Source: an uncultured Sphaerochaeta sp.
GTDB taxonomy: Bacteria; Spirochaetota; Spirochaetia; Sphaerochaetales; Sphaerochaetaceae
DNA: 64,000 bases
Assembly (NCBI RefSeq): GCF_963667405.1
Contig: NZ_OY763408.1
Location: 3,169,237 to 3,233,236 of the forward strand
Reading direction: 5' to 3'
Shown here: piece after piece, positions 19,411 to 29,377 of the stretch
How positions within the stretch are numbered: position 1 is the stretch's first letter
How the letters are laid out: every line of letters begins with the position of its first letter
The notes under the pieces: model-generated
The model's input: only the letters and a program-made list of their open reading frames with translations
Told to the model about the DNA's origin: nothing
Databases searched by the model: none
Translations under genes and position numbers: made by a program

Positions 19411-20031
19411 ATGTTAGGGCTTATCGGCAAAAAAGTTGGAATGACACAGGTGTTTGATGCGCAAGGCAGGCTTACACCCGTGACTGTAATAAAAATTGAG
19501 GGCAATGTTGTTGTCACGGAACGTACCGAGGATAAGAATGGCTATGAAGCCGCTGTCCTGGGCACCGGCGACAAGAAGAAAAGCACTATCACCAAGCCAT
19601 ATGCTGGCCAGTTCAAGGAAGTTTGTGAACCGAAGCAGCATGTCATTGAGTTCCGCGATTATGAGAAGGAAGTCAATGTCGGTGAGGTATTGGGCGTGGA
19701 TATATTCAAGGACATCTCCTTTGTGGATGTTACCGGAACCTCGAAAGGCAAGGGCTATGCTGGTGGTATGAAGCGTCATGGCTTCAGCGGTGGACGCGCC
19801 ACTCACGGCTCCAAGTTCCATCGTGACATCGGTGGTACTGCAATGTCTTCCACCCCTGCCCGCACGTTCAAGGGTCACCGGATGGCTGGCCACATGGGTA
19901 ATGAGAGGACGACGGTACAGAACCTGAAGGTCGTCCGTGTCGATGAAGAGATGCAGGTCCTTATGGTTAAGGGTGCTATCCCTGGCCCCGCCCAGAGTGT
20001 CGTCATCGTCAAGAAAGCGATCAAGAAGTAG
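19411..20031 (+). CDS. rplC: 50S ribosomal protein L3
   Basis: L3, 206 residues, is an early assembly protein near the peptidyl transferase centre. It begins [20 protein letters not shown] and contains the long loop [18 protein letters not shown] followed by [13 protein letters not shown], which reaches into the rRNA core. The Gln methylated by PrmB in other bacteria lies in this type of loop, though its identity here was not checked. It is 11 bp before rplD. Confidence 0.98.
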   Translation: MLGLIGKKVGMTQVFDAQGRLTPVTVIKIEGNVVVTERTEDKNGYEAAVLGTGDKKKSTITKPYAGQFKEVCEPKQHVIEFRDYEKEVNVGEVLGVDIFKDISFVDVTGTSKGKGYAGGMKRHGFSGGRATHGSKFHRDIGGTAMSSTPARTFKGHRMAGHMGNERTTVQNLKVVRVDEEMQVLMVKGAIPGPAQSVVIVKKAIKK

Positions 20032-20042
20032 GGGCGAGATAT

Positions 20043-20672
20043 ATGGAAACCAAAGTCTTTTCTATCGACGGCAGTGAAGTCAGAACCATCGTGTTGAACG
20101 ACGAAGTCTTCAACAGGGAGGTAAGTGACGGATCCATTTACTATGCCGTGAACAACGAGCTTGCAAACCGCCGCGTCGGTACTGCATGCACGAAGACCCG
20201 CGCTGAGGTCCATTACAGCAATGTGAAGCCATACAAGCAGAAGGGAACCGGTAATGCACGTGCTGGTGACAAAAAGTCCCCTGTCTGGGTTGGTGGTGGT
20301 ACGATTTTCGGACCCAAGCCGCGTGATTACAGTTACACGCTTCCCAAGAAGATGAAGAGGCTTGCTATGAAGAGCCTTCTCTCATTGGGCGTGAAAGAAG
20401 AACGCCTTGTTGTTGTCGAGGATTTTTCCATCGAGGGCGGCAAGACCAGGGATCTGAACCAGATCATCAAGAATTTCGTCAAGGATGAGACCAGAACCAT
20501 CCTGATCCTGAAGGATGACGATGAGATGATGCGCCGCGCTGCGAAGAATATTCCGTACCTGCGTGTCCTTTCGTACAACAGACTTTCTGCAAAGGAACTG
20601 CTGTATGGGAGAAAGCTCCTGGTTCTGGAAGGTGCCGCTAAGAATCTCAACGATTTCTACGGCGACAAATAA
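20043..20672 (+). CDS. rplD: 50S ribosomal protein L4
   Basis: L4, 209 residues, lines the peptide exit tunnel. The extended loop includes [21 protein letters not shown], the tunnel-facing region in which macrolide-resistance mutations arise, and [19 protein letters not shown] follows. In gamma-proteobacteria L4 represses the S10 operon; I see no equivalent L4 target before rpsJ here. It is 11 bp before rplW. Confidence 0.97.
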   Translation: METKVFSIDGSEVRTIVLNDEVFNREVSDGSIYYAVNNELANRRVGTACTKTRAEVHYSNVKPYKQKGTGNARAGDKKSPVWVGGGTIFGPKPRDYSYTLPKKMKRLAMKSLLSLGVKEERLVVVEDFSIEGGKTRDLNQIIKNFVKDETRTILILKDDDEMMRRAAKNIPYLRVLSYNRLSAKELLYGRKLLVLEGAAKNLNDFYGDK

Positions 20673-20683
20673 GGGGACCGGAA

Positions 20684-20986
20684 ATGAGAGCAGACCAAGT
20701 TATCATTCAGCCCGTACTGAGCGAGAAAACGAACATTGCTCGTGAGGGTGAAATTAAAAAGTACACGTTCAAGGTCCGCATGGACAGCAACAAGTTCCAG
20801 ATCAAAGCCGCCGTCAAGGAGCTTTTTGGGGTTGAAGTTGCCGATTGCAACGTGATGATTGTGAAGGGCAAGCCTAAGTATTCCCGCGGTAAGGGTGGTA
20901 GCATCCTTGGTAACACCGGTGACTGGAAGAAGGCTGTCGTAACCTTGGCCAAGGGTGAAACCATCCAGGCCATCGAAGGCGTATAA
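20684..20986 (+). CDS. rplW: 50S ribosomal protein L23
   Basis: L23, 100 residues, sits at the tunnel exit and is the docking point for trigger factor and signal recognition particle. Typical segments are [11 protein letters not shown] at the start, [21 protein letters not shown] in the middle and the basic loop [12 protein letters not shown]. The order rplC-rplD-rplW-rplB is the universal S10 order. Confidence 0.97.
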   Translation: MRADQVIIQPVLSEKTNIAREGEIKKYTFKVRMDSNKFQIKAAVKELFGVEVADCNVMIVKGKPKYSRGKGGSILGNTGDWKKAVVTLAKGETIQAIEGV

Positions 20987-21000
20987 GGAGAAGTTGGAAC

Positions 21001-21825
21001 ATGGCTCTTAAAACTTACAAGCCCAATACTCCAGGCCTTCGCCAGAAGACCACCTTGGTCTTCAGCGAGCTGACTGCCACCAAGCCTGAGAAGTCCTTGA
21101 CCTTTGGCCTCACCAAGAAGGCAGGTAGGGATACCTTTGGGCGCATCAGCGTTCGCCGTAGAGGCGGCGGCCACAAGCGTGCATATCGTATCATCGATTT
21201 CAAGCGCGACAAGTACGGGATTCCCGGTACGGTCAAGACCATCGAATACGATCCGAACCGCAGTGCAAACATCGCTCTGGTATTCTATGCCGATGGTGAG
21301 AAGCGCTACATGATCGCCCCCAAGGGCCTGACAGTCGGAACGACCGTCATCAGCGGGCCTGAAGCCCCCATCCAGAGCGGCAATGCTCTTCCTTTGAAGA
21401 ACATTCCTCTTGGTTTGATGGTGCACAACGTTGAGCTTACGCTCGGCCGCGGCGGACAGCTGGTACGCAGTGCAGGTTTGGGTGCAACCCTGGTTGCCAA
21501 GGAAGGGGATTATGTCACCCTCCGCCTCCCCTCAGGTGAGATGAGAATGGTGTTCGGCGAGTGCTATGCTACCCTCGGGCAGCTCGGCAACGAAGATCAC
21601 ATGAACGTCAGCCTCGGAAAGGCCGGTGCAAGTCGCCATCTTGGAAGAAGGCCGAAGGTTCGTGGTGTTGCGATGAACCCGATCGATCACCCGCATGGTG
21701 GTGGTGAAGGCAAGACCGCAGCAGGACGCAACCCTGTTACCCCGTGGGGTAAGCCGACCAAGGGTGGAAAGACCCGATCCAAGAAGAAGCCTTCCGGCGC
21801 ATTCATCGTCAAGAAGCGGAAGTAG
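21001..21825 (+). CDS. rplB: 50S ribosomal protein L2
   Basis: L2, 274 residues, is needed for subunit joining and peptidyl transfer. The conserved C-terminal motif [17 protein letters not shown], with the His important for activity, is intact, and [14 protein letters not shown] basic sequence occurs near residue 55. The start [14 protein letters not shown] is typical. The C-terminus ends in a Lys-rich extension ([17 protein letters not shown]), which is common. Confidence 0.98.
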   Translation: MALKTYKPNTPGLRQKTTLVFSELTATKPEKSLTFGLTKKAGRDTFGRISVRRRGGGHKRAYRIIDFKRDKYGIPGTVKTIEYDPNRSANIALVFYADGEKRYMIAPKGLTVGTTVISGPEAPIQSGNALPLKNIPLGLMVHNVELTLGRGGQLVRSAGLGATLVAKEGDYVTLRLPSGEMRMVFGECYATLGQLGNEDHMNVSLGKAGASRHLGRRPKVRGVAMNPIDHPHGGGEGKTAAGRNPVTPWGKPTKGGKTRSKKKPSGAFIVKKRK

Positions 21826-21834
21826 GAGTAGAAA

Positions 21835-22107
21835 GTGGCTAGATCTATCAAGAAAGGTCCTTTTATTGAGAAGAAACTGTATAAGAGGATTCAAGAGTCT
21901 CTAAAGACGAATCAGAAGCAGATGATCAAGACTTATTCCCGCTGTTCAACGATCATCCCTGAAATGGTGGGATTCACGATTTCCGTGTACAACGGAAAGA
22001 CTTGGATTCCTGTATATGTTACGGAAAACCTGGTTGGACACAAGCTCGGCGAGTTTGCTCCCACCAGAATCTTCCGCGGGCACGCTTCCGACAAGAAGGT
22101 CGGTTAA
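21835..22107 (+). CDS. rpsS: 30S ribosomal protein S19
   Basis: S19, 90 residues, is a head protein next to S13 at the intersubunit bridge. It begins [14 protein letters not shown] and ends [19 protein letters not shown]. The start codon is GTG at 21835, with AGGAG six bases upstream, because no ATG matches the family start. The gene is separated from rplV by 3 bp. Confidence 0.97.
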   Translation: MARSIKKGPFIEKKLYKRIQESLKTNQKQMIKTYSRCSTIIPEMVGFTISVYNGKTWIPVYVTENLVGHKLGEFAPTRIFRGHASDKKVG

Positions 22108-22110
22108 GAG

Positions 22111-22485
22111 ATGGGTACTAATATGGAAGAAAAGAAAGGTTATTCAGCAACTGCAAAGTATCTGATGGTATCTCCTTCCAAGGTTCGCCCCGTCGCCAAT
22201 CTTGTTCGGAATAAGTCGTATGTGGAAGCAGTTGCAATTCTTGAGGCCATGCCCCAGAAGGGATCGAACCTGATCCTGAAGGTATTGCAATCCGCTTGTG
22301 CAAATGCACTTGATCAGAACAAGAAGCTCGATGAAGAGAACCTTGTGGTCAAGGAATTGCAGGTTAACGAGGGTCCGAGGCTCAAGAGAGTCTGGCCGAG
22401 ATCCCATGGAAGACGGGATATTCTGCTTAAGAGGATGTCACACATTACCGTCGTCGTTGACGAAAAAGCAAGCGTGAGGAAATAA
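22111..22485 (+). CDS. rplV: 50S ribosomal protein L22
   Basis: L22, 124 residues, has a long beta hairpin that lines the exit tunnel. The segments YLMVSPSKVRPVANLVRNK and RVWPRSHGRRDILLKRMSHITVVV are standard. ATG codons at 22111 and 22123 are both possible starts, and neither has a strong ribosome site; the family N-terminus favours the region after the second (EEKKGYSATAKY). The stop codon abuts the rpsC ATG directly. Confidence 0.96.
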   Translation: MGTNMEEKKGYSATAKYLMVSPSKVRPVANLVRNKSYVEAVAILEAMPQKGSNLILKVLQSACANALDQNKKLDEENLVVKELQVNEGPRLKRVWPRSHGRRDILLKRMSHITVVVDEKASVRK

Positions 22486-23193
22486 ATGGGCCAGAAAGTT
22501 AATCCTATTGGACTCCGTCTTGGAGTCAACAAGACCTGGAAGTCCAAGTGGTATGTGGACCCCAGGGAGTATGCGGACACCCTGCATGAAGATCTGAAGC
22601 TGAGAAAGGCTTTGGTTGAATGCCCGGAAGTCCAGGGTGCTGAGATTTCGGATGTGGAAATCATCCGCAAGCCGCAGCGCATTACGATTGTGATCACCAC
22701 CAGCCGCCCCGGTATCATCATTGGTAGCAAGGGTGCGAATGTTGAGAAGCTGGGCGCACGCCTGCAGAAGCTTTCCAACAAGAAGGTGCAGATCAAGATC
22801 AAGGAGATCAAAAAGCCTGAGGCTGACGCCCAGCTGATCGCCATGAACGTTGCCAAGCAGCTCGTGTCCCGCGGTTCTTTCCGCAGAGCTATGAAGACTG
22901 CTGTTTCCAAGGCAATCCAGAGTGGTGCCCAGGGTGTGAAGATCCGGCTCTCCGGTCGTATCGGTGGTGCAGAAATTGCACGCTCTGAGTGGATGAAGGA
23001 AGGACGTGTTCCTCTTCACACCCTTCGCAGCGACATCGATTACGGATTTACCACTGCTAACACTACCTTTGGTGTCATTGGCGTCAAGGTATGGGTTTTC
23101 AATGGTGAGATCTACGATCGTGCAGTCAAAGAAGACGCCGGTGGGCTGGTAAGAAAGCCCAGCAAGAACGAAGGCGTTGAGGCAAGGAGTTAG
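22486..23193 (+). CDS. rpsC: 30S ribosomal protein S3
   Basis: S3, 235 residues, lies at the mRNA entry channel and takes part in mRNA unwinding. The start GQKVNPIGLRLGV is invariant, and the KH domain carries RPGIIIGSKGANVEKL (about residues 70-85). The C-terminal domain has GRIGGAEIARSEW and GVIGVKVWVF. The ATG begins immediately after the rplV stop, so translational coupling is likely. Confidence 0.98.
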   Translation: MGQKVNPIGLRLGVNKTWKSKWYVDPREYADTLHEDLKLRKALVECPEVQGAEISDVEIIRKPQRITIVITTSRPGIIIGSKGANVEKLGARLQKLSNKKVQIKIKEIKKPEADAQLIAMNVAKQLVSRGSFRRAMKTAVSKAIQSGAQGVKIRLSGRIGGAEIARSEWMKEGRVPLHTLRSDIDYGFTTANTTFGVIGVKVWVFNGEIYDRAVKEDAGGLVRKPSKNEGVEARS

Positions 23194-23199
23194 TAGGCC

Positions 23200-23616
23200 A
23201 TGCTTAGTCCAAAGAGAATCAAATACAGAAAGAAACAGCGTGGCACCACCGATGGTGTTGCACACCGCGGTAATACCATTGCTTTCGGTGAGTTCGCTTT
23301 GCTCGCGCTTGAGCCGAAGTGGATCACCAACCGCCAGATTGAGGCAGCTCGTATCGCCATGACCCGTCACATCAAGCGTGGTGGTAAGGTATGGATCAGG
23401 ATTTTCCCTGACATGCCCTACACCAAGAAGCCTGCTGAAACCAGACAGGGTAACGGTAAGGGTTCCCCCGAAGGGTGGGTCGCCGTGGTGAAGACCGGGG
23501 CTGTGATGTTCGAGATGGGTGGCGTAAGCGAAGAATTGGCCCGTGAAGCATTGACGCTTGCTGCGTCGAAGCTTCCGATCAAGACAAAGTTTGTCGCCAG
23601 AAGGGAAGTGGAGTAA
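23200..23616 (+). CDS. rplP: 50S ribosomal protein L16
   Basis: L16, 138 residues, helps place A-site tRNA. The start [14 protein letters not shown] and the segment [19 protein letters not shown] are standard, as is [25 protein letters not shown] split around the conserved Arg used by ribosomal oxygenases in some bacteria. Six bases separate it from rpsC and 4 from rpmC. Confidence 0.98.
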   Translation: MLSPKRIKYRKKQRGTTDGVAHRGNTIAFGEFALLALEPKWITNRQIEAARIAMTRHIKRGGKVWIRIFPDMPYTKKPAETRQGNGKGSPEGWVAVVKTGAVMFEMGGVSEELAREALTLAASKLPIKTKFVARREVE

Positions 23617-23620
23617 GAGT

Positions 23621-23827
23621 ATGAAGAATTCATATACAGATTTGACCCTTGATGAGCTGGTAGCCAAGAAGGAACAACTTCATAAGGAGTACTTTGACCT
23701 TCGCATGGGCAGGGTGCTCGGGCATGTGGAGAATCCGCTGGCTGTTCGTACCATCAGGAGGAACATCGCTCGTGTGAATACCCGCATTCGCGAATATGAG
23801 CTCGGAATCCGGAAAGCGGCAAAGTAA
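23621..23827 (+). CDS. rpmC: 50S ribosomal protein L29
   Basis: L29, 68 residues, is a two-helix protein near the tunnel exit. The sequence has the family pattern LTLDELVAKKEQLHKEYFDL and the second helix NPLAVRTIRRNIARVNTRIRE. I chose the ATG at 23621 because the upstream part of the open frame overlaps rplP and is unrelated to L29. Confidence 0.95.
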   Translation: MKNSYTDLTLDELVAKKEQLHKEYFDLRMGRVLGHVENPLAVRTIRRNIARVNTRIREYELGIRKAAK

Positions 23828-23842
23828 GGGAGAGCGATTCAG

Positions 23843-24094
23843 ATGGAAGTTAACAAGAAGAGTTTTACCGGCCAGGTGGTCAGTGACAAGATGGATAAGA
23901 CGATTGTCGTCGCCATCTCCTCCAGAAGGCTGCATCCCCTGTACAAGAAGTATGTGACCACCACCAAGAAGGTGAAGGCACATGATGAACGCAACGAGGC
24001 CAATATCGGCGACACCGTGCGTGTTGTTGAAAGCCGCCACATCAGCAAAGACAAGTGCTGGCGTCTCGTGCAGATCGTCGAGCGCGCTCGGTAA
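23843..24094 (+). CDS. rpsQ: 30S ribosomal protein S17
   Basis: S17, 83 residues, is a primary 16S rRNA-binding protein with an OB fold. Family motifs are [27 protein letters not shown] and [21 protein letters not shown]. It is part of the continuous S10-spc order and has a 15-bp gap before rplN. Confidence 0.97.
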   Translation: MEVNKKSFTGQVVSDKMDKTIVVAISSRRLHPLYKKYVTTTKKVKAHDERNEANIGDTVRVVESRHISKDKCWRLVQIVERAR

Positions 24095-24109
24095 TAGGAG
24101 AAAGACGAT

Positions 24110-24475
24110 ATGGTACAGATGCAGACGTATTTGAATGTAGCGGACAACAGTGGTGCCAAGCAGGTGCAGTGCATCAAGGTTCTTGGCGGCAGCCACCGGT
24201 ATGTAGCCGGCGTTGGTGATATCATCGTCGTTGCTGTGAAGAACGCACTGCCCCACGGCGCCATCAAAAAGGGTGACGTCATGAAGGCAGTCATTGTTCG
24301 TACGAAGAAGGAATACCGCAGACCTGACGGTACCTATATCAGGTTCGATGACAACGCATGCGTTATCATCGATGCCAACAATAACCCGCGCGGCAAGCGC
24401 ATCTTCGGGCCCGTAGCAAGAGAGCTGCGTGACAAGTACATGAAGATCGTTTCTCTCGCGCCGGAAGTGTTGTAG
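24110..24475 (+). CDS. rplN: 50S ribosomal protein L14
   Basis: L14, 121 residues, forms intersubunit bridges and is the target of the silencing factor Rsf[21 protein letters not shown] and [29 protein letters not shown] are nearly invariant. The ATG at 24110 has GGAG nine bases upstream; the ATG at 24119 (MQTYLN) is the alternative. Confidence 0.97.
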   Translation: MVQMQTYLNVADNSGAKQVQCIKVLGGSHRYVAGVGDIIVVAVKNALPHGAIKKGDVMKAVIVRTKKEYRRPDGTYIRFDDNACVIIDANNNPRGKRIFGPVARELRDKYMKIVSLAPEVL

Positions 24476-24487
24476 GAGTGTGTGCAC

Positions 24488-24793
24488 ATGAAGCTTAAAA
24501 AGAACGACACCGTACTGATTATTGCAGGTAAGGACAAAGGAAAGACCGGCAAGATCGTTAAGGTAGACCGTGAGAAAGAAAGGGTCGTCGTCCAGGGTGC
24601 CAACATGGTCAAGAAGACCATGAAAAAGAAGAATCCGCAGGATAAGGGCGGCATTATGGAAATCGAGGCAGCAATCCACGTTTCCAATGTTGCGTACGTC
24701 ACCAGCAAGGGTGAGCCTACCAGGATCGGGTACAAGTTTGATGAAAGCGGCAAGAAAGTCCGCTATGCCAAGAAAACCGGGGAAGTAATCTAA
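24488..24793 (+). CDS. rplX: 50S ribosomal protein L24
   Basis: L24, 101 residues, starts 50S assembly. The KOW motif ([19 protein letters not shown], about residues 9-27) is at the N-terminus, and [18 protein letters not shown] follows. The ATG at 24488 is chosen over the GTG at 24482 because GGAG (24475-24478) is well placed for it. The stop codon overlaps the rplE start by one base. Confidence 0.96.
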   Translation: MKLKKNDTVLIIAGKDKGKTGKIVKVDREKERVVVQGANMVKKTMKKKNPQDKGGIMEIEAAIHVSNVAYVTSKGEPTRIGYKFDESGKKVRYAKKTGEVI

Positions 24794-25344
24794 TGGAAAA
24801 ATTTGTACCAAACCTCAAAACAAAATACCTCGAGACAGCAGCTCCGGCTCTGTTCAAGGAACTTGGCTATTCCTCCAAGATGCAGGTCCCTGCCCTCGAA
24901 AAGATTGTCGTCAGTGTTGGTGTCGGTGAAGCAATTGTAAACAAGAAGCTTCTCGATGCAGCGGTGAAAGAGCTTGAGCAGATCACCGGCCAGCATGTAC
25001 TGAAGACCAAAGCCAGAAAGTCCATTGCTAACTTCAAGGTCCGTGAGGGTCAGGAGATTGGCGCCATGGTTACCCTTCGTGGTGACAACATGTGGTTCTT
25101 CCTGGAGAGGCTGATCAGCATCGCCCTTCCCCGTGTCAAGGACTTCAAGGGTGTAAAGCCCAATGCCTTTGATGGTCATGGAAACTATTCGCTTGGCGTC
25201 ACCGAGCAGATTATTTTCCCGGAAATCGACTTCGATAAGATCGAGCGTGTCAGCGGCTTCAACATCGCCATTGTTACGACCGCGAAGACCGATGAAGAAG
25301 GCTACGCCCTGCTTGAAAAGCTTGGCATGCCCTTCAGCAAATAA
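24793..25344 (+). CDS. rplE: 50S ribosomal protein L5
   Basis: L5, 183 residues, binds 5S rRNA and contacts the P-site tRNA. Family landmarks are [43 protein letters not shown] and the C-terminal [20 protein letters not shown]. It shares one base with the end of rplX, so it is probably translated by reinitiation. Confidence 0.98.
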   Translation: MEKFVPNLKTKYLETAAPALFKELGYSSKMQVPALEKIVVSVGVGEAIVNKKLLDAAVKELEQITGQHVLKTKARKSIANFKVREGQEIGAMVTLRGDNMWFFLERLISIALPRVKDFKGVKPNAFDGHGNYSLGVTEQIIFPEIDFDKIERVSGFNIAIVTTAKTDEEGYALLEKLGMPFSK

Positions 25345-25356
25345 GGGTGGAGACAT

Positions 25357-25542
25357 ATGGCAAAGAAATCAATGATCGTAAAGGCCAATAGGGAGCCCAA
25401 GTTCAGTACCAGACACGTCAATCGCTGCAGAGTTTGTGGCAGACCCCGTGGCTATATGCGCCAGTTCGATATGTGCAGGATCTGCTTCCGCAAATTGGCA
25501 AGTGAAGGCCAGATTCCTGGTGTTACCAAATCCAGTTGGTAG
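25357..25542 (+). CDS. rpsN: 30S ribosomal protein S14 (zinc type)
   Basis: The short 61-residue S14 with a zinc finger formed by CRVC (residues about 24-27) and CRIC (about 39-42). The sequence [19 protein letters not shown] is typical of the zinc-dependent form, as opposed to the about 100-residue zinc-free form. It lies between rplE and rpsH, the usual spc position. Confidence 0.97.
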   Translation: MAKKSMIVKANREPKFSTRHVNRCRVCGRPRGYMRQFDMCRICFRKLASEGQIPGVTKSSW

Positions 25543-25551
25543 GAGAGAAAA

Positions 25552-25950
25552 ATGGCTGTAAGTGATCCAGTTGCTGATATGCTGACCAAAATCAGAAATG
25601 CTAGTTTGGCTAAGCATGAGAAAGTAGATATTTCCACTTCGAAGATGAAGCTTCAGATTGTGAAGATTCTGAAGAATGAAGGGTATATCAAGAACTTCAA
25701 GAAGGTCACCAAGGATGGGATTTCCTATATCCGCGTCTTCTTGAAGTATGATGAAACGCAAGGTCCTGTATTGCACGGGATTGAACGCATTTCCACTCCC
25801 GGCCGCCGTATTTATACCGGCTATCGGGACATGCCCCGTGTGTACAACGGACATGGTGTCGTTGTAGTCTCCACTTCTTCTGGTATCATCACCGGCAAGA
25901 AGGCGACTGAGAACAAGGTCGGTGGTGAGCTGATCTGCTCTATTTGGTAA
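25552..25950 (+). CDS. rpsH: 30S ribosomal protein S8
   Basis: S8, 132 residues, binds the central domain of 16S r[24 protein letters not shown] begins the protein, and the end [21 protein letters not shown] is standard. In E. coli S8 is the repressor of the spc operon and acts near rplE; no comparable hairpin was recognised here. The gap to rplF is 11 bp. Confidence 0.98.
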   Translation: MAVSDPVADMLTKIRNASLAKHEKVDISTSKMKLQIVKILKNEGYIKNFKKVTKDGISYIRVFLKYDETQGPVLHGIERISTPGRRIYTGYRDMPRVYNGHGVVVVSTSSGIITGKKATENKVGGELICSIW

Positions 25951-25961
25951 GGTGGTAAAAA

Positions 25962-26507
25962 ATGTCCAGAGTTGGAAAATTGCCGATCACAGTACCGCAG
26001 GGGGTCAAGGTTGCCATCACCGATGGTATCATTGATGTTCAAGGTCCCAAGGGAAAGCTGAACTGTCCTACCCGTCCTGAAGTGGTTATCGCCATTGATG
26101 GTTCGGTGATTACCGTTCAGCCCAAAGATGAGTCCAAGGAAGCCAACAGTTTCCAGGGTCTCTACCGCCAGCTGATCAATAACATGGTCATTGGTGTTTC
26201 CCAGGGATACTCCAAGACCTTGCTGATCAATGGTGTTGGCTACCGCGCCGACCTGAAGGGTGACATTCTGACCCTCAACCTTGGATACTCCACTTTGATC
26301 GAAGTGAAGCTTCCTGAGGGAATCACTGCTACATTGGAGAACCCGAACAAGGTTACCCTCAGTGGCATTGATAAGCAGCGTGTTGGACAGACTTGTGCAG
26401 AGATTCGCTCTCTTCGTGGTCCTGAGCCGTATAAGGGCAAGGGTATCCGGTATGAGAACGAGGTCATCCGCCGCAAGGCCGGTAAGACCGCTTCGGCAAA
26501 GAAATAG
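25962..26507 (+). CDS. rplF: 50S ribosomal protein L6
   Basis: L6, 181 residues, is made of two similar domains and lies near the factor-binding site. It begins SRVGKLPITVPQGVKVAI, and the second domain ends with RSLRGPEPYKGKGIRYENEVIRRK, the strongest family signature. It is followed after 16 bp by rplR. Confidence 0.98.
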   Translation: MSRVGKLPITVPQGVKVAITDGIIDVQGPKGKLNCPTRPEVVIAIDGSVITVQPKDESKEANSFQGLYRQLINNMVIGVSQGYSKTLLINGVGYRADLKGDILTLNLGYSTLIEVKLPEGITATLENPNKVTLSGIDKQRVGQTCAEIRSLRGPEPYKGKGIRYENEVIRRKAGKTASAKK

Positions 26508-26523
26508 TGGGTAGGTAAGAAAG

Positions 26524-26883
26524 ATGAATAGAGTAATCGATAAGAGAAAGAAGCTTGCTCGGCGAAAGCATCACATTCGCAAGAATCTCTCCGGTACTGC
26601 CAGCAGGCCGAGGATGAGCGTTTTCCGCAGCAACTCCCACATGTATGTTCAGGTCATTGATGATGTCGCAGGTAGCACTCTTGTTGCAGCCAGCACCATG
26701 GAAGGTGAACTGAAGGGCTTGAAGAACACGGTTGCTGATGCTGCAAAGCTTGGGGAAACCATTGGAAAGAGAATGCTTGAGAAGAACATCGATACATGTG
26801 TGTTCGATCGAAATGGCTATCTGTTCCACGGCATTGTCAAGGGCATCGCTGACGGCGCACGCAAAGCCGGCGTCAAGTTCTAG
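26524..26883 (+). CDS. rplR: 50S ribosomal protein L18
   Basis: L18, 119 residues, binds 5S rRNA with L5. The basic N-terminus (RKKLARRKHHIRKNLSGTA) and the RPRMSVFRSNSHMYVQVIDD segment identify it, and the C-terminus DRNGYLFHGIVKGIADGARKAG is typical. The gene ends 9 bp before rpsE. Confidence 0.97.
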   Translation: MNRVIDKRKKLARRKHHIRKNLSGTASRPRMSVFRSNSHMYVQVIDDVAGSTLVAASTMEGELKGLKNTVADAAKLGETIGKRMLEKNIDTCVFDRNGYLFHGIVKGIADGARKAGVKF

Positions 26884-26892
26884 GGGGAAACT

Positions 26893-27405
26893 GTGGAAAG
26901 ATCGAGAGAAAGAGATAAGGACAGAAACGACGGGTATATCGAGAAGCTGATCAAGCTGAATCGTGTTGCCAAGGTTGTCAAGGGTGGTAGAAGGTTCTCC
27001 TTCTCCGCACTGGTTGTTGTAGGTGATCAGAAAGGCAAGGTCGGATATGGTTTCGGCAAGGCCAATGACGTCACTGAGGCAATCCGCAAAGCCGTCGATC
27101 GCGCCAAGGCTAATATGATCGTGGTTCCCGTGAAGAAGACTTCAATTCCTCATGAGATCGTGGGCAACTACAAGAGCGCCAGTGTGCTGCTCAAGCCCGC
27201 AGTTCCTGGTACCGGTGTCATCGCCGGCGGAGCTGTGCGTGCCATCTGTGATGCATGTGGTATCAACGACATCCTGAGCAAGTCTCTTGGGTCGAAGAAC
27301 TCCATCAACACGGTGAAAGCTGCCTTTGATGCACTTGAGCATCTGTTCGATGCGAAGGTCGTGGCTAAGAATCGGGGCAAGTCCCTGAGTGAGATGTGGG
27401 GGTAA
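26893..27405 (+). CDS. rpsE: 30S ribosomal protein S5
   Basis: S5, 170 residues, is involved in fidelity and mRNA helicase activity. The N-terminal dsRNA-binding-like domain has [24 protein letters not shown] split by the conserved GFGKA, and the C-terminal domain has [22 protein letters not shown]. The start is GTG at 26893 with GGGGGAAA upstream; no ATG fits. It is followed after one base by rpmD. Confidence 0.97.
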   Translation: MERSRERDKDRNDGYIEKLIKLNRVAKVVKGGRRFSFSALVVVGDQKGKVGYGFGKANDVTEAIRKAVDRAKANMIVVPVKKTSIPHEIVGNYKSASVLLKPAVPGTGVIAGGAVRAICDACGINDILSKSLGSKNSINTVKAAFDALEHLFDAKVVAKNRGKSLSEMWG

Positions 27406-27406
27406 G

Positions 27407-27598
27407 ATGATGGCTGAAGCGAAGAAGGTCAAGGTAACCTTGGTCAAGGGGCTCTCCGGATGCCTGCCCAATCAGCGCAGGACCGTTAAGGCTCTTGGAC
27501 TTGGCAAGATTTCCAGCTCGGTTATACATGATGCCACTCCCGCAAATCTCGGGATGGTCCGTGTAGTTGCACACCTTGTGAAAGTCGAGGAGATGTAA
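27407..27598 (+). CDS. rpmD: 50S ribosomal protein L30
   Basis: L30, 63 residues (62 if the second of the tandem ATGs at 27410 is used). The conserved core VKVTLVKGLSGCLPNQRRTVKALGLGK is present, then the PANLGMV loop. Its position between rpsE and rplO is the standard one. The stop codon is followed after one base by the rplO ATG. Confidence 0.95.
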   Translation: MMAEAKKVKVTLVKGLSGCLPNQRRTVKALGLGKISSSVIHDATPANLGMVRVVAHLVKVEEM

Positions 27599-27599
27599 G

Positions 27600-28031
27600 A
27601 TGGGACAGATCAACGCACCGAAGGGTGCCAATACAAAAAAAACAATCGTAGGTCGTGGCGCTTCCTCGAAGGGTCGCTCCTGCGGTAGAGGTCACGATGG
27701 ACAGAGTTCCCGCTCCGGCGGTGGTGTTCGTCTTGGCTTTGAAGGCGGCCAGATGCCTCTGTACCGCCGCGTCGCAAGAAGGGGTTTCTCGAACAGCGTA
27801 TTCAAGCAAGAGTATGTTGTCGTGTCCCTCGATGTGATTTCCGCCAACTTTGAAGATGGAGATGTAGTTACCCTCGACGCCCTTAAGGACGCTGGGTTGG
27901 TCAAGGGATACAATGCACAGGCCAAAATCCTGAGCAATGGTGAACTGACCAAGAAGGTAGTCATTGACGGACTGAAGGTTTCCGCAAGCGCAATCGAGAA
28001 GATTAAGGCTGCGGGCGGCGAAATCAGATAA
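27600..28031 (+). CDS. rplO: 50S ribosomal protein L15
   Basis: L15, 143 residues, is a late assembly protein with a Gly- and Arg-rich N-terminal tail that runs into the rRNA (GRGASSKGRSCGRGHDGQ, then SGGGVRLGFEGGQMPLYRR). The C-terminal globular domain ends SASAIEKIKAAGGEI. It is 14 bp upstream of secY. Confidence 0.97.
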   Translation: MGQINAPKGANTKKTIVGRGASSKGRSCGRGHDGQSSRSGGGVRLGFEGGQMPLYRRVARRGFSNSVFKQEYVVVSLDVISANFEDGDVVTLDALKDAGLVKGYNAQAKILSNGELTKKVVIDGLKVSASAIEKIKAAGGEIR

Positions 28032-28045
28032 CAAAGAAGGGCTTT

Positions 28046-29362
28046 ATGGCAAACTCCTTAGTTGAGATGTATAGAATTAAGGATCTTCGCAAGAAGATTT
28101 TCATGACCCTGGGCCTGCTGATTGTCAGCAGGGTCGGGGCGGTGATTCCTATTCCTGGGATTGATCCGGAAGTTCTGAAACTGTTTTTTCTTTCACAGAG
28201 TTCAAGTTCCAATATTGGTCTCACCGAGTATTTGAACTTTTTCTCCGGCGGAGCATTTTCCAACTTCTCACTCTTTATGCTTGGTGTCATGCCGTACATC
28301 AGCATGCAGATCATTCTGCAGCTGTTGATGCTGGTCGTGCCCTCGCTGAAGAAGCTGGCTCAGGATCCGTCAGGCCATAAGAAGATACAGCAGTACACCA
28401 GATATGGTACGATTGTCGTTTGTCTTATCCAGTCGTATGTTGTAACCATTTACGCCAACTCCATTCCCGGCGTGATGACGATGGGCGTCCTGCCGTTCAC
28501 GTTGATTGCTATGCTCACCGTGACCACCGGCTCGATGCTCTTGATTTGGATCGGTAACAAGATCACCCAGTGGGGTATCGGAAACGGTATCAGCTTGTTG
28601 ATTTTTGCCGGTATTGTCGCAAGATTCCCCGAGGCTGTCTCGGTCCTGTTCAGAAGCATCTCCGCGGGTGTACTGAATCCGATCGTCGTCTTGGTGGTCT
28701 TTGTGATGTTTTTGGTGGTTGTCGCTCTCGTCGTGTACGAGGAGCAGGGCGTCCGCAAGATTCCTGTAAACTATGCCAAGCGCGTGGTAGGCCGGAAGAT
28801 GTATGGTGCACAGAGCACCTATATCCCCATCAAGGTCAACCCGTCTGGTGTCATTCCGGTAATCTTCGCGAGTGCATTGCTCTCGTTCCCCTTGCAGATC
28901 GCCACTACCTTGGGCCCGGAAGTAAGGTGGCTTGCCGCCTTTGCCAACTGGCTGAATCCGCAGGGTGCCCCCTATCTGATTATCTACGCCCTGTTGATCA
29001 TAGCGTTTGCTTTCTTCTATACGCAGGTGTCAATGAACCCGGTTGAGATGGCCAAGCAGATTCGTGAGAACGGTGGCTCGGTACCTGGAGTACGGTCCGA
29101 GAAACTTGAGGAGTACCTTACCAGGGTCCTTAACCGCATCGTCCTTCCCGGCTCCCTTTTCTTGGCTTTCATTGCCTTGATTCCCACGCTGGTACAGAAG
29201 TTCTTCAACTTCCCCTCTACTGTGGCCATGCTTTTCGGTGGAACGTCATTGCTGATTCTTGTCGGCGTTGACTTGGATACCATGCGTCAGATTGAGGGTG
29301 TCATGAAAATGCACCACTACGATGGGTTCAATGTGGGTAGCAGAAAGTCAAAACATATTTAG
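28046..29362 (+). CDS. secY: Preprotein translocase subunit SecY
   Basis: The 438-residue channel subunit of the Sec translocon, with about ten transmembrane segments. Family landmarks are the N-terminal RKKIFMTLGLLIVSRVGA, FSGGAFSNFSLFMLGVMPYI in the plug/second helix region, the cytoplasmic loop around YAKRVVGRK, and the C-terminal loop EYLTRVLNR used by SecA and the ribosome. It is directly followed by rpmJ; adk, map and infA, which often follow secY, are absent. Confidence 0.98.
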   Translation: MANSLVEMYRIKDLRKKIFMTLGLLIVSRVGAVIPIPGIDPEVLKLFFLSQSSSSNIGLTEYLNFFSGGAFSNFSLFMLGVMPYISMQIILQLLMLVVPSLKKLAQDPSGHKKIQQYTRYGTIVVCLIQSYVVTIYANSIPGVMTMGVLPFTLIAMLTVTTGSMLLIWIGNKITQWGIGNGISLLIFAGIVARFPEAVSVLFRSISAGVLNPIVVLVVFVMFLVVVALVVYEEQGVRKIPVNYAKRVVGRKMYGAQSTYIPIKVNPSGVIPVIFASALLSFPLQIATTLGPEVRWLAAFANWLNPQGAPYLIIYALLIIAFAFFYTQVSMNPVEMAKQIRENGGSVPGVRSEKLEEYLTRVLNRIVLPGSLFLAFIALIPTLVQKFFNFPSTVAMLFGGTSLLILVGVDLDTMRQIEGVMKMHHYDGFNVGSRKSKHI

Positions 29363-29377
29363 GCTAGGAGCTAGAAC